The notes: generated from the letters alone by a model not told the origin. DNA of 64,000 nt from Pontiellaceae bacterium B12219 (GCA_029432795.1 JARNMJ010000007.1:55124-119123); one strand, 5' to 3'. Shown: positions 34,748-44,352, numbered from the stretch's first letter. Translations and numbers: made by a program.

Positions 34748-36787
34748 ATGAAAAAGAAGATGCTCTATATAATGGCGGCAGGCGGTTTAATTACCGGAAG
34801 TGCTATGGCCGGGACGGTTCAGCAGAATCTTGGATTTGAGCCCGACGGCACGTTTATTATGAAGCAGGCCAATGCCATGGATGTGTCCACCGCCTGGAAC
34901 TACGCAACAAATAATCGCGTTGTACTGGGACAAAGTTTCAGCTTAACCAATGAAACAACGCTTCGCTCGGTAACTCTGGTGAAAGGCAGCGACTGGACAT
35001 TTTCGGATGGAACGAATGATCTCTATCTCTGGGTCGGGGAATATTCGACCAATAATACCGTGGTTTCCACGAATTTGCTGGAAACATTTGATCTGAGCGG
35101 CATCACCTTAAGCAATAATTCTTATTTTTCGCTGAATCTGGATGCCGACCTGATTCTGCCAGCCGGCGATTATGCCTTCCAGTTCTGGCCGGAGCAGGGC
35201 GCGCAGGGAAAACTGACTGTTTATACGGGGGAGGGATATGCGGATGGCGGATTCCTGCGGGCAAAAGATCCTTTGGTCATACCGGTGAATGTGGCGGCGG
35301 CTGCCGTACAGGACCTGACCTTTGCGCTATCCTCCGAGGTTGTGGGAGTTATCAGTAATGTTGTGCCGATCGCAGATGGACAGGAGGTATCTACATTGCC
35401 GAATGCGGATCTGGCCATCACGCTGACCGGAACCGATCCGGATGGTGTAACGAATCTGATTTATACGGTGGCGGAAGTTCCTGCGAATGGTACGTTATCG
35501 GGATCTGCGCCGGATCTGATCTACACTCCGGATACCGGTTTTCAGGGATCCGACCGCTTTAGCTTCACGGTCGATGACGGCGTATATACCAGTACACCTG
35601 CAACGGTATTCATTACCGTAACCAATATTCCGCCTGCCGCTGCTCCGCAGAACGTAGATACACTTCAGGATACACCCATCAATATCACGCTCTCCGGAAG
35701 TGACCCCGAGGGCAGCGACGTGACATATACCTTGGTAAGCAATCCGACAAACGGGGTGTTATCCGGTACTGTGCCGGATTTGACGTATACCCCGAACGGC
35801 GGCTTTGTCGGCAATGACAGTTTTGTGTTCACCGCCAGCGATGGCGTACTGGAGAGCGAGCCGGCAACGGTTTTTATTACCGTTATTCCCATGGGAACTC
35901 AGGTGGCATTCAGCTCGCTTTCTGCGGATACATCATCGGCTTCCAATTTGCTTAATGTTGCAGGTTCCACGAGCGGTCTGGCGGTGTCCGGAGTTTTGAC
36001 CAATGGGGATTATGTCTACTCCATCAGCTATACCGATATGGATTTAGACGGCGATACGCTGAGTGACTCGCTGAGTTTTGATGTTCGTGTGTCTGCCGCA
36101 AACGGGACCACCTACACGTTCAGTGAAACACCGGGTGGATCTTCGGCGACTATTGGCGCCGGGGTGGAGACGGTTGAGGACGGATCGCCTGATGTCTATC
36201 TATACAACCCCTCTGGAAGAGCATGGATTACGGGTGCGTCAGCACAGGGTATGCTGCCCGGGGATACGCTGATCTATACCGTTGAAAATATTTCAGTAAC
36301 AGGATCGGCAGGGCCGCTTGATGCATCATTCCTTGGTTTCAGCGGGATCGTGGTTGCGGAACGTGTGAGCTTCGGTCATTCAACGATTCTGGGCTCAGGT
36401 CCGGGGTTGAATGGATATCTCTGGGATGGGCCATCCCTCTCGATAACTAATCTTTCCATGAATCCGCTTTATGTGACATCAGCCGCTGGTGGCGGAGGAA
36501 TGCGCTGGGGCGTTTCGACGGTAGACTTTGGTTTCTCGGTTTCGCGTTCTGCTCCGCCATCAAGTGTGGGCGATGTGTCTTATCAACTGCTTTCCGGCGG
36601 CATCCAGATTGCATTGAGCTGGCCGACCGAAGCCGGGTTCAACTATGGCGTTCAGGTGACGGATAATCTGGTGGTCGGAATCTGGAGTAATGCCATGACG
36701 GGGGTCCTCGGCACAGGGGGAGAGGTCATTGTGACCAATGATATTACGGAAGACCGGCTCTTCTATCGGTCATACCTTGAGGAATAA
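34748..36787 (+). CDS. Secreted modular protein with tandem cadherin-like (Ig-like) domains and a shared unassigned module
   Basis: 679 residues. Signal peptide ~1-21 (AGGLITGSAMA). Residues ~30-200 are an unassigned beta-rich domain; two tandem cadherin-like repeats follow at ~205-295 and ~295-377 (each has NGTLSG, DLIYTP or DLTYTP, DGV and ATVFITV). From ~384 to ~600 comes a module seen again in the next genes (SISYTDMDLDGDTLSD, LSFDVRV, TVENIS and FLGFSGI). The C-terminal ~60 residues (NYGVQVTDNLVVGIWSN) resemble tails of PVC secreted proteins. No enzyme domain. RBS AAAGGAGA. First gene of the divergent run, so its expression is a likely target of the two-component system. Confidence 0.65.
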   Translation: MKKKMLYIMAAGGLITGSAMAGTVQQNLGFEPDGTFIMKQANAMDVSTAWNYATNNRVVLGQSFSLTNETTLRSVTLVKGSDWTFSDGTNDLYLWVGEYSTNNTVVSTNLLETFDLSGITLSNNSYFSLNLDADLILPAGDYAFQFWPEQGAQGKLTVYTGEGYADGGFLRAKDPLVIPVNVAAAAVQDLTFALSSEVVGVISNVVPIADGQEVSTLPNADLAITLTGTDPDGVTNLIYTVAEVPANGTLSGSAPDLIYTPDTGFQGSDRFSFTVDDGVYTSTPATVFITVTNIPPAAAPQNVDTLQDTPINITLSGSDPEGSDVTYTLVSNPTNGVLSGTVPDLTYTPNGGFVGNDSFVFTASDGVLESEPATVFITVIPMGTQVAFSSLSADTSSASNLLNVAGSTSGLAVSGVLTNGDYVYSISYTDMDLDGDTLSDSLSFDVRVSAANGTTYTFSETPGGSSATIGAGVETVEDGSPDVYLYNPSGRAWITGASAQGMLPGDTLIYTVENISVTGSAGPLDASFLGFSGIVVAERVSFGHSTILGSGPGLNGYLWDGPSLSITNLSMNPLYVTSAAGGGGMRWGVSTVDFGFSVSRSAPPSSVGDVSYQLLSGGIQIALSWPTEAGFNYGVQVTDNLVVGIWSNAMTGVLGTGGEVIVTNDITEDRLFYRSYLEE

Positions 36788-36803
36788 AAATAAGTGATAA
36801 CAG

Positions 36804-36830
36804 TCCGGGCAGTCTAAGGGGCTGTCCGGA
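36804..36830 (+). terminator. Hairpin after the first secreted-protein gene, weak terminator candidate
   Basis: TCCGGGCAG / CTGTCCGGA with one G-T pair and a 9-nt loop. There is no T run, so termination is uncertain. The remainder of 36831-36936 shows no feature. Confidence 0.4.
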
Positions 36831-36936
36831 TGAATGTTGAAGAATTGCTGAAGCTGAAATTTTAATAAAGAGTGCGAGATGGACCTCTTTATGCCGAATA
36901 CAGGGCTGGATAGTCTGCTCTGATAAAAGGAGAAAA

Positions 36937-37638
36937 ATGAAAATAAATACAATACGTTGTGTGCTTACGACCAGTCTGATTCTGGCTGGTATCGCTCAGG
37001 CAAGCGTAGTTCAAATGTACGCGTTGAATGGCGATGGAACAGGGGGGGCTGTTTACGTTGATGGAGCCGGAGTTACAGAGTCGGTTGTGCGCTCGATTGA
37101 CGGAGATGACATGGTCTATTCATTCGCCGTTACTGGTGCTGATCTGGACGGAGGTGGCGCTAATGATGACGCGTTGTCGTGGGATGTACGGTTTGAAGCG
37201 TTTAATAGCTCCTATGATGCCGGCTTGGGGGTGACTCTTGGCTCATCCCTCGTGGCAACGAATGATGGCGGTGAGTTTAATCCAGTTGATCTGACATGGA
37301 ATACTGATCAGGCCATTAAATTTACCGTGGAAAATATCAACCTGACGGCTGATGCCGGGTATGAAGCCACCTTTGATGGATTTGCTTCGATGTGGTTAAC
37401 CGCCGGGACCTATTATTTGGGAACGGGAGCTGGTACCGAGGAAGTTGTTCATACTGCAAATGTAGCCCTCTCTTTTGATCCGGTTACTGAATTGGTGATA
37501 TCGACAGCGGCTAATAATGAGCGGAACCGTAACCTTACCGGCAACTTTACAGTGGCGATTCCGGAACCGGCTTCGCTGGGGCTGGTCGCGGTTTTCGGGG
37601 GAGGAATTCTCTTTATCCGCCGTTTTATGCAGATCTAA
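36937..37638 (+). CDS. PEP-CTERM sorted secreted protein with the shared module
   Basis: 233 residues. Signal peptide ~1-22 (LILAGIAQA). Residues ~28-185 are the same module as in the neighbours: MVYSFAVTGADLDGGGAND, LSWDVRFEAF, FTVENINLT and TFDGFASMWL. The C-terminus has the PEP-CTERM signal IPEPASLGLVAVFGGGILF followed by the basic RRFM, so an exosortase/archaeosortase-type enzyme should cut it and anchor or release it at the surface; that enzyme is not in the window. A small protein consisting essentially of the module alone, useful for defining its boundaries. RBS AAAGGAG. Confidence 0.75.
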   Translation: MKINTIRCVLTTSLILAGIAQASVVQMYALNGDGTGGAVYVDGAGVTESVVRSIDGDDMVYSFAVTGADLDGGGANDDALSWDVRFEAFNSSYDAGLGVTLGSSLVATNDGGEFNPVDLTWNTDQAIKFTVENINLTADAGYEATFDGFASMWLTAGTYYLGTGAGTEEVVHTANVALSFDPVTELVISTAANNERNRNLTGNFTVAIPEPASLGLVAVFGGGILFIRRFMQI

Positions 37639-37671
37639 TCTGACCTTAAATGAGATGGGAAACCGTTGCAG

Positions 37672-37703
37672 AATCCCCGGGCTATTCTGACCGGGGATTT
37701 TTA
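37672..37703 (+). terminator. Rho-independent terminator
   Basis: AATCCCCGG / CCGGGGATT with a 10-nt loop, followed by TTT and AAA. It closes the PEP-CTERM gene just before the next start. Confidence 0.75.
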
Positions 37704-37718
37704 AATGAGGATGTTTTT

Positions 37719-38378
37719 ATGTCCGCAAAACAGATTTTTCTAGTAACCGCTTTCTTCATGAGTGCATTTTCGGCTCAGTCAGAGCGGGTTATTGTGAGCA
37801 ACGCGACGGGAACATTGGCGGGTCAGTCAAATAGAGGAACGTCAACCATCGTGACTCCTGTTGCGGATGGGGCGGATGGTACGGTGCCGGGTGGTGTTGA
37901 TCTGGTTTATGAGATTACGGGATTAAATCTTAATAACGGCTCGATGAATGCAGACAAGATTGTCGTCAAATTCAAGGTGTCTGCGTCGGGGGCGATCCAG
38001 ACCAGCGCCGAATTGGGCTGGCTGTCCTCTCCTGAAAATCTCATGGAGAAAGACGGGAACTGGTTAAAAGTTGAGTGTTCGGAAATAGAAATATATCTGG
38101 ATGGCCAGCTGGCTTCCTCCAGTTCGATAATCGCCAGTTTGAGTTCGCTCTCCTGTCAGTTGGCTGGGTGGACGCCTGGAAAGAGTGCCGGAACGATTAA
38201 CGGAGCGTTTTATGAAGCCTCCGAAGCCCGGCAGGTTTTTGAATCTGCTGATAAGAAAACAATTTTTCTGGAATATAAGGTGACTGATGGCGCAATTGGG
38301 GCATGGCGTTTTTTGAGTATGGATTTTACGGTGGATCTCATTCCTGATCTCCGAACGCTTGGGTTAATTGTGTCCTGA
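37719..38378 (+). CDS. Secreted protein of unknown function
   Basis: 219 residues from the ATG at 37719, which has GAGGATG upstream and a good signal peptide (~1-22, FLVTAFFMSAFSAQS); a longer frame to 37650 runs through the terminator. The mature part is beta-rich. Residues ~45-85 (DLVYEITGLNLNNGSMNADK, VVKFKVSASG) look like a distant form of the first half of the module shared by the neighbouring genes, but the rest does not obviously match. No membrane anchor or PEP-CTERM. I do not recognise a family. Confidence 0.6.
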   Translation: MSAKQIFLVTAFFMSAFSAQSERVIVSNATGTLAGQSNRGTSTIVTPVADGADGTVPGGVDLVYEITGLNLNNGSMNADKIVVKFKVSASGAIQTSAELGWLSSPENLMEKDGNWLKVECSEIEIYLDGQLASSSSIIASLSSLSCQLAGWTPGKSAGTINGAFYEASEARQVFESADKKTIFLEYKVTDGAIGAWRFLSMDFTVDLIPDLRTLGLIVS

Positions 38379-38468
38379 ACCAATGGAAAAACGGACCGTG
38401 TCTGTCATCAGGCCCGACGTAAAGTTCCATAACGCGGTATAGAACTGAGTAAAAAATAAGAGGATAAA

Positions 38469-41400
38469 ATGAGAGGGAAGACAGTACTGCTAACAGGTAT
38501 TACAGCCCTGTGGGTGTTTAGCACACAGGCTTCGAATTTTTTCTGGAACGGTTCCGGTGCAGATAATAACTGGACCAATGTTGCGAACTGGGGAGCGGCA
38601 GGAGCACTGCCCGGTGATAATCAGGTGGATCAGGCGCTCGTGACAGCCAGTACAACATTAAGTACGCCGGCAACCATCAATACATCGCTCGTTTTCAGCA
38701 ACAGTGTCAGTTTCAAGGTACGGAATAAAAGTTATGCATTAATTGAATCGGGGGGGAACGTTGATTTTACGGCCATTCAGATCGGTGTGAATGCATCTGT
38801 CGGCAACGGCTCAACGCTGACGCAGACCGGAGGTGCGATCAGCGGAAGCACGCTGCAGATCGGATCAGCGGCGACCGCAGATTATGGAAACCGGTATGAA
38901 ATTTCCGGATCCGGCAGTTTATTAACCACAGCGGATTTGACCATCGGAGCCGGAAGTACATTCCGCATCATTGGTGAACAGGCAACGGTTAATGTGGGCG
39001 ACACTTCCGGTGATGATCTGGTAATGACGGGGGGTGGAAGTGAGCTTGCATTTGTGCTTGGTACTTCCGGTGCCAGTGTGGTTGACATTTTTGATACGTT
39101 CTCGATCGACTCGGCAAACGCTATGCTCACGATTGATGCGTCAGGTTTATCTACGAATACTGCGGCCTATGAACTGGTACGTTTTTCCTCGTTGGATGGT
39201 TTGTTTTCCGCGGGAAATATTTTAATTACCGGGCTGGCTGACGGCTTAAACGGTTCGATTGTTTACGATTCGGATAGCATGAATCTGCTGGTGAGCGGGG
39301 AGGCGGATGTCCCGCCAGGCCTGCCTGCGGCAAAAATCTTTCAGCCGATTTCGGGCACATTAAAACCCCGGGCGGGATCCGCTTCCCAGACCGATGCCGA
39401 TCTGATCTGTAACGGAGCCGATCTCGGCTCATCGCAACTTTCCTGCATTCGGACAATATCCGACAGCGACTATATCTATTCGGTGAGTTATGTGCAGGAT
39501 ATGGACGGCGATGGATTTGATGACATACTGACCTTTGATATACGGGTCGAAGGTTTTGAAGGTTCGGTGTACAGCTATAGCACTGCAAACGGGGCCTCAT
39601 CGATGACCGCTCTCGGTTCCGCAGCGGAGGCAACGGATGTTGATAATGCCTGGGGGGTTGACGATAACGAAATGGATCCCGGTCAAAGTCTCCGGTTCAG
39701 CGTGGAAAATATTCATTCAACCGCGGCGGGTTCCATTACCTATGAGGGGTTTACCTCCATTGCGGTAAAGGAGACGAGCGGGGGGTATGATCACAGGATG
39801 ATATTCGGCGATGGTACGGGGCTGGATTCCGGAAGCTTTCAGACGGATACCGCCGCATTCGCCATTCCGGCAGTCGCCGCCGATCCGTTTGTGGTGACGG
39901 GAGCGGGCAGCAATGTGGCAAACAGAGAATGGGCGATCACCTCTATCGCTTTCAGTTTTAAAGGGCCGCTTGTGTCTTGGGATCCGACGGATTATTCCAG
40001 TTATAAAATCGCCCCGAATATGCTGGATGAATATGAGGCTCAAACCAACTATGCCAATTATCCCGACTTTTCCTGGGACACAGTGCCGCGCTGGCTCATC
40101 GTCAGAAAAGCTGCTCCAGCTTACACTGCCGCCGAAGTTGCGGCGATGGCCGGAAACTATGAGGTGATCGTCTGGGAGAAAGCAAATAAGGCCGGATTTT
40201 CAACTATTGAAGAGGGAATTATTGACGCATCCAGTCGAGTGAAGGCTGTCGACCCAACAATGAAGAGTTTGTTTTACCGGAATACATCGCTTCACTACAG
40301 CGGCTATGAATCGGATACCACGTATGACGAATGGAACTGGAGCCGGCACACGACAGATACGAACGGAATGGAGGTGCTCGACCTGCATAAGGATAAATAT
40401 CCCTGGTATAATTACGACGATGTAGCCGATATGCGGGATTGGTGGGTCAACGATGCGGCCTTACCGATGATTCTCCATGAGTCCATCAACGGGGTAGCTC
40501 CGATTGACGGGGTATTCTGCGATAAGTGCCTGGTGCCAACGACGGGCTATTTTTTTGATGGTAATGGCGATCCGGTGGATGAGTATATCGGGACGCAATA
40601 CCGGCTCGCGCAGGCCCTGGAAGTGAATAACAAGTTAATGGTTGGTAATGTGATTCGGAACGAACGGCACAACGGCGGTCGGGAATATATGCGCTTTTAT
40701 GACGGCTCCTATCTGGAGCGGTGGAATTTTCCATACAGCGATAGCGGACAGAGTACGGCCGATGCCGTTTGTGCGAGTATTCAGCTGATGCGCGAAGCCT
40801 CTTCAAAAGGCAGAATGATCTTCTTTAAAACCGGGGAAAACAGTGCCGCCAGTTCTATGGAAGAAATGGAGGCTGATATGCCGTATCACCTGGCCCTTTA
40901 TCTGATTGTTGCTGAAGAATATTCCTACTTCGCCTATCAGGATACGGTGAATGCGCTGGAGGATGATTTCCAGTGGGAAACTTCCTGGATGACGGAATTC
41001 AGCCGTCCTTTGGGAGCTCCGCTGGGCGGCCCGATCAAAGACGGGTATGTCTATACGCGCCAATTTGCGCATGTTGATGTGTGGGTCGATGTGGCAAATG
41101 AAGAGGCTGTACTGGCCTGGGACAGTGTTGATTCGGATGAGGACGGGCTGGACGACCAATGGGAGTTCCGGTACTTCGGAGATGTAACCATTGCCGATCC
41201 AAATGGCAATCCGGATGGAGATGAACTCGTGAACAGCGAAGAGTATCTGGCCGGAACGGATCCCAATCTCCCCGAATCGCTGGAAATTTCGAGACTGGCG
41301 GTCGGGGAGTCTGTGCAGCTGGAATGGGATGCGATTGATGGCTATCTATATCAGGTCTATTGGTCCAGTAATCTGGTGCATGGTTTTAGTTTGGTCGGGA

Positions 41401-41492
41401 GTAATCTGGTGGACGGCCTGTTTATAGATGCAATAGCCGATCGGGATGTGCAGGGATTTTATAGGATTTCAGTGGAGAAGGCCGATCGATGA
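38469..41492 (+). CDS. Large secreted protein: beta-helix-like region, shared module, GHL15-type putative glycoside hydrolase domain
   Basis: 1,007 residues. Signal peptide ~1-21. Residues ~22-285 have autotransporter-passenger-like repeats (FFWNGSGADNNWTNVANWG, GNGSTLTQTGG, LTIGAGSTFRI). ~300-520 is the shared module (YIYSVSYVQDMDGDGFDD, LTFDIRVEGF, FSVENIHST, YEGFTSIAV). ~530-885 matches the next gene: FSWDTVPRWLIVRKAAP, WVNDA, IDGVFCDK, VGNVIRNERH, FYDGSYLERW, EYSYFAYQD and FSRPLGAPLGGP, the pattern of hypothetical glycosyl hydrolase family 15. The C-terminus has a Ca-binding-like DSDEDGLDDQWEF motif. RBS AAGAGG. Substrate unknown. Confidence 0.65.
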   Translation: MRGKTVLLTGITALWVFSTQASNFFWNGSGADNNWTNVANWGAAGALPGDNQVDQALVTASTTLSTPATINTSLVFSNSVSFKVRNKSYALIESGGNVDFTAIQIGVNASVGNGSTLTQTGGAISGSTLQIGSAATADYGNRYEISGSGSLLTTADLTIGAGSTFRIIGEQATVNVGDTSGDDLVMTGGGSELAFVLGTSGASVVDIFDTFSIDSANAMLTIDASGLSTNTAAYELVRFSSLDGLFSAGNILITGLADGLNGSIVYDSDSMNLLVSGEADVPPGLPAAKIFQPISGTLKPRAGSASQTDADLICNGADLGSSQLSCIRTISDSDYIYSVSYVQDMDGDGFDDILTFDIRVEGFEGSVYSYSTANGASSMTALGSAAEATDVDNAWGVDDNEMDPGQSLRFSVENIHSTAAGSITYEGFTSIAVKETSGGYDHRMIFGDGTGLDSGSFQTDTAAFAIPAVAADPFVVTGAGSNVANREWAITSIAFSFKGPLVSWDPTDYSSYKIAPNMLDEYEAQTNYANYPDFSWDTVPRWLIVRKAAPAYTAAEVAAMAGNYEVIVWEKANKAGFSTIEEGIIDASSRVKAVDPTMKSLFYRNTSLHYSGYESDTTYDEWNWSRHTTDTNGMEVLDLHKDKYPWYNYDDVADMRDWWVNDAALPMILHESINGVAPIDGVFCDKCLVPTTGYFFDGNGDPVDEYIGTQYRLAQALEVNNKLMVGNVIRNERHNGGREYMRFYDGSYLERWNFPYSDSGQSTADAVCASIQLMREASSKGRMIFFKTGENSAASSMEEMEADMPYHLALYLIVAEEYSYFAYQDTVNALEDDFQWETSWMTEFSRPLGAPLGGPIKDGYVYTRQFAHVDVWVDVANEEAVLAWDSVDSDEDGLDDQWEFRYFGDVTIADPNGNPDGDELVNSEEYLAGTDPNLPESLEISRLAVGESVQLEWDAIDGYLYQVYWSSNLVHGFSLVGSNLVDGLFIDAIADRDVQGFYRISVEKADR

Positions 41493-41524
41493 TCCGCACG
41501 ATAAATGCTGAAAATCAGTTGTCT

Positions 41525-41542
41525 ATCACTGAAACAGGTGAT
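41525..41542. promoter_or_regulatory. Small dyad before the GHL15 gene
   Basis: ATCAC / GTGAT with an 8-nt interval, the same geometry as the dyads at 44411 and 45943 but a different stem. Possible operator; very short. Confidence 0.3.
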
Positions 41543-41590
41543 GGAAAGGGTTCTGTTACGACGTAAACTGATTTCATTATTTTAAATGTA

Positions 41591-41596
41591 TATAAT
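41591..41596 (+). promoter_or_regulatory. Candidate -10 box of the GHL15 gene
   Basis: TATAAT lies 19 bp before the chosen start. No good -35 is seen at the right distance, and the start would leave a short leader holding TCAGGAG. Confidence 0.4.
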
Positions 41597-41615
41597 ACGG
41601 TTCAGGAGTTCAAAC

Positions 41616-42791
41616 ATGTCGATATATCATAGAGGAACTGCACGTTGTGCAGTGAGTTGCTTAATCATTTTAATGGGTGGCGCTTTTTCCGTGAAGGGGG
41701 AACGAATGCCCGAATTTAGCTGGGATACGGTTCCCCGGTATATGCATGTACGTAAAGTTACCGCTTTTACTCCGGAGGAAATTGACTATCTGGCGACATT
41801 CCCGCTGATCACTTTTGAAAAGACCACAGGCCAGAACGATTTCGGCAGTACCGAAGCCGGCACGGAGAAGGCGGCAAAAGCGGTCAAAAAAGTAAATTCC
41901 GATGCAAAGATTCTTTATTACCGGAATATTATTGTTCACTACCCGTGTTATTACGCAGATGAAAAGCTGGCGGAAATTCAGGGGGCTTTTCTGGCCGATA
42001 AAAACGGGAATGAGAATCTGGTCCGGAACCGGGTCAGAGCCTATGACCTTTCGAATAAAAAAGTGCAGCAGTGGTGGCTGGATAATGCGAAATGGGTCTG
42101 CTCGTCAAAAAGCATTGATGGTGTTTTTGTCGATGGAAACATCAAGGCGTTGGAACCGGGTTATCTCAGCCGGCAGATCGGAGAAGAAAAGAAGGCTGAA
42201 ACCATGGAGGGCTATCATGTTATGATGAAGAAGCTCCCGCAGGTTATCGGCAAAAATGAACTGGTCGTTGCCAATGTCATCCGTGCGCGCTTTGACGATG
42301 CTGGGCTTGAGTTTGTCGATTATTTTGACGGTTCATACATTGAGGGTTTTGAGCATGCGGTCGGAGGTGTGTCTCAACCGGATTATGTTGCCAAGGGCAT
42401 CGCGGCGGTTCAGCAGGCGGCGCAGTCCGGCAAAATCATTGCCTTTACGATCGGGGCGGGAAAGTATGCAGATACGGATATGGATGAAGGAAAAAGCCGA
42501 TCGGAAAACATCAATAAATCATCTTTGGAAGAGCGCTTCACCTATGCGCTGGCTCTGTTTCTGATCTGTGCAGAAAAGTACAGTTATTTTCTGTTTACCG
42601 ATGGGTACGGGGTGGATGACGGAAACAGCAAGCTGTGGATGAACGATATGCCGGAATATTCCCGCCCTTTAGGCGCCCCGCTTGGGCCGGCCACGCGAAA
42701 CGGCTATCGGTATCAGCGAAAATTTGAGCAGGCCGATGTGTCTGTCGATATTGAAAATAAAACAGCCGGCATTATCTGGAAGCAGTTGTAA
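41616..42791 (+). CDS. GHL15-type putative glycoside hydrolase
   Basis: 391 residues from the ATG at 41616, which has CAGGAG upstream and a signal peptide (~1-28, CLIILMGGAFSVKG). It is almost only the catalytic domain: FSWDTVPRYMHVRKVTAF, ILYYRNIIVHYP, QWWLDNAKWV, IDGVFVDGN, VVANVIRARF, DYFDGSYIEGF, KYSYFLF and YSRPLGAPLG. Candidate acidic catalytic residues are the Asp in VFVDG and the Asp/Glu in FDGSYIEG; no assay is known to me. It is a paralogue of the domain in the previous gene and stands directly upstream of GH29, so the set may act on one fucose-containing glycan. Confidence 0.65.
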   Translation: MSIYHRGTARCAVSCLIILMGGAFSVKGERMPEFSWDTVPRYMHVRKVTAFTPEEIDYLATFPLITFEKTTGQNDFGSTEAGTEKAAKAVKKVNSDAKILYYRNIIVHYPCYYADEKLAEIQGAFLADKNGNENLVRNRVRAYDLSNKKVQQWWLDNAKWVCSSKSIDGVFVDGNIKALEPGYLSRQIGEEKKAETMEGYHVMMKKLPQVIGKNELVVANVIRARFDDAGLEFVDYFDGSYIEGFEHAVGGVSQPDYVAKGIAAVQQAAQSGKIIAFTIGAGKYADTDMDEGKSRSENINKSSLEERFTYALALFLICAEKYSYFLFTDGYGVDDGNSKLWMNDMPEYSRPLGAPLGPATRNGYRYQRKFEQADVSVDIENKTAGIIWKQL

Positions 42792-42852
42792 TAGGCCATA
42801 CAAACCCCGTCTCATTAATGTGCGGAAGGCAGAAAAACGTAAGGAACAGCAG

Positions 42853-44352
42853 ATGGATACGTTGAAAAAAATAACAGGAGCGTGTGTTCTGTTGAGTGTG
42901 GGATTCAATGCAGTTTGTTCTGCTCAGGTAGCCCCGAATTGGGATTCAATGGCCGCGCATTATCAAGTGCCGGATTGGTTCCTGGATGGAAAAATCGGGG
43001 TATGGACCCATTGGGGCGTGCCGTCGGCAACCGATGAAAATCGTCCGAACGACGGCTCGCACTACGGACGGCGCATGTATGGGCCAAACGAAGGCGAAAC
43101 CGGCGGTCAGCTGAAGATGACGCAGGATCTGACGGATTTTCATACGAAGCGGTATGGTCCGCCATCAGAGTTCGGTTATGAGGATCTCGTGCCGTTGTTT
43201 AAAGGCGAGAATTGGGACCCGGAAGGTTTGGTTGAATTCTTCAAGGAAAACGGTGCTCACTTTGTTATGCCGGTGGCCTGCCATCATGATAATTTTGATA
43301 TGTACGATTCTTCCCATCCCTGGAATTCGGTCGATATGGGGCCGCACCGGGACACGCTCAGGGAGTGGAAGGAGGCGGCCTATAAGCATGGACTGAAATT
43401 CGGAGTTTCAACACACCTGTACTGGTCGCCGCGTTTCTTTAAAACGGGACGGAAATATTATGAAGCGGGTACGTTGGAAGGTCAGCTGATCAATATGGAT
43501 TTCGACCCGAAGGGGTATGTCAGCCAGGACAGTTGGAATGAACATTGGTATGCGCGTTGTTGGGAGATCATAGAAAAATACGATCCGGACCTGTTTAATA
43601 ATGATTCTCCTTACCCCAGCCAAAAAACAGGTAAAAACCTGGGCTTGAAACTTTTCTCCGATTACCTGAACCGCGACCTGGAGGAAAACGGAAAACAGGA
43701 CGTTGTGCTTTCATTTAAAGATGGAAGAGCGGACCGCCGGGCATTTACCTATAATCTGGAGCGGGGCAGCTCTGCTGATATTCAACCGGAACCCTGGATG
43801 TGGGCAACGGATGTCTCCGGCGGCTGGTTCTATCGCAAAGGTGCCACGAACCGAATGAGCATTCCGGTGATGATTGGTAACGGCATTGATGCCATCAGCA
43901 AAAACGGAGTCGTGATGATGAATGTGGCCCTGCGCGGCGACGGCACGCTTCCGGAAAACCAGGCGGCCTATCTGACCGCTTTCGGTGACGTGCTGAAAAT
44001 CAACGGGGAAGGGATATACGGTTCCAGACCTTGGAACATTTATGGAGAAGGTCCGCTGAAAATGAAGGGGGGACGGCAGGGGGAAAACCACAGGGCGTTC
44101 TCGCAGGAGGATATCCGTTTTACCACAAAGGATGGCAATCTCTACGCCTTTGTGTTGGCTCAGCCGACGGAAGACATCGTGATCAAAACCCTCGCGACGG
44201 GGGGTGTACTTGAAAAAGAAATCAGGAAGGTTACGTTGATGGGCAGCAATGAAAAAATAAAATGGAAGCGGTCAAAGGACGGCCTGACCATTTCATTGCC
44301 TGAAACTCTGCCGGATCAGCCGGTTGCCGGATTTAAGCTGATTCTTGAATAG
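42853..44352 (+). CDS. Alpha-L-fucosidase, glycoside hydrolase family 29
   Basis: 499 residues from the ATG at 42853, which has AAGGAAC upstream and a signal peptide (~1-26, CVLLSVGFNAVCSAQ). GH29 marks are KIGVWTHWGVPS (~45-56), YEDLVPLFKGENWDPE, HFVMPVACHHDNFDMYDSS, FGVSTHLYWSP and the nucleophile region YDPDLFNNDSPYP, where the Asp sits in NND rather than the usual FDG context. The late YGSRPWNIYGEGPL stretch is typical of the family. It hydrolyses terminal alpha-L-fucose, probably in the periplasm or outside. Released fucose could feed deoxysugar kinases such as the one at 7601. A downstream gap to 44547 holds only regulatory elements. Confidence 0.88.
   Translation: MDTLKKITGACVLLSVGFNAVCSAQVAPNWDSMAAHYQVPDWFLDGKIGVWTHWGVPSATDENRPNDGSHYGRRMYGPNEGETGGQLKMTQDLTDFHTKRYGPPSEFGYEDLVPLFKGENWDPEGLVEFFKENGAHFVMPVACHHDNFDMYDSSHPWNSVDMGPHRDTLREWKEAAYKHGLKFGVSTHLYWSPRFFKTGRKYYEAGTLEGQLINMDFDPKGYVSQDSWNEHWYARCWEIIEKYDPDLFNNDSPYPSQKTGKNLGLKLFSDYLNRDLEENGKQDVVLSFKDGRADRRAFTYNLERGSSADIQPEPWMWATDVSGGWFYRKGATNRMSIPVMIGNGIDAISKNGVVMMNVALRGDGTLPENQAAYLTAFGDVLKINGEGIYGSRPWNIYGEGPLKMKGGRQGENHRAFSQEDIRFTTKDGNLYAFVLAQPTEDIVIKTLATGGVLEKEIRKVTLMGSNEKIKWKRSKDGLTISLPETLPDQPVAGFKLILE

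Noticed and set aside
44032..44048. GTTCCAGACCTTGGAAC in the GH29 gene
   Set aside because: It encodes the conserved SRPWN stretch of GH29 enzymes and does not align with the 17-bp pattern at its ends.
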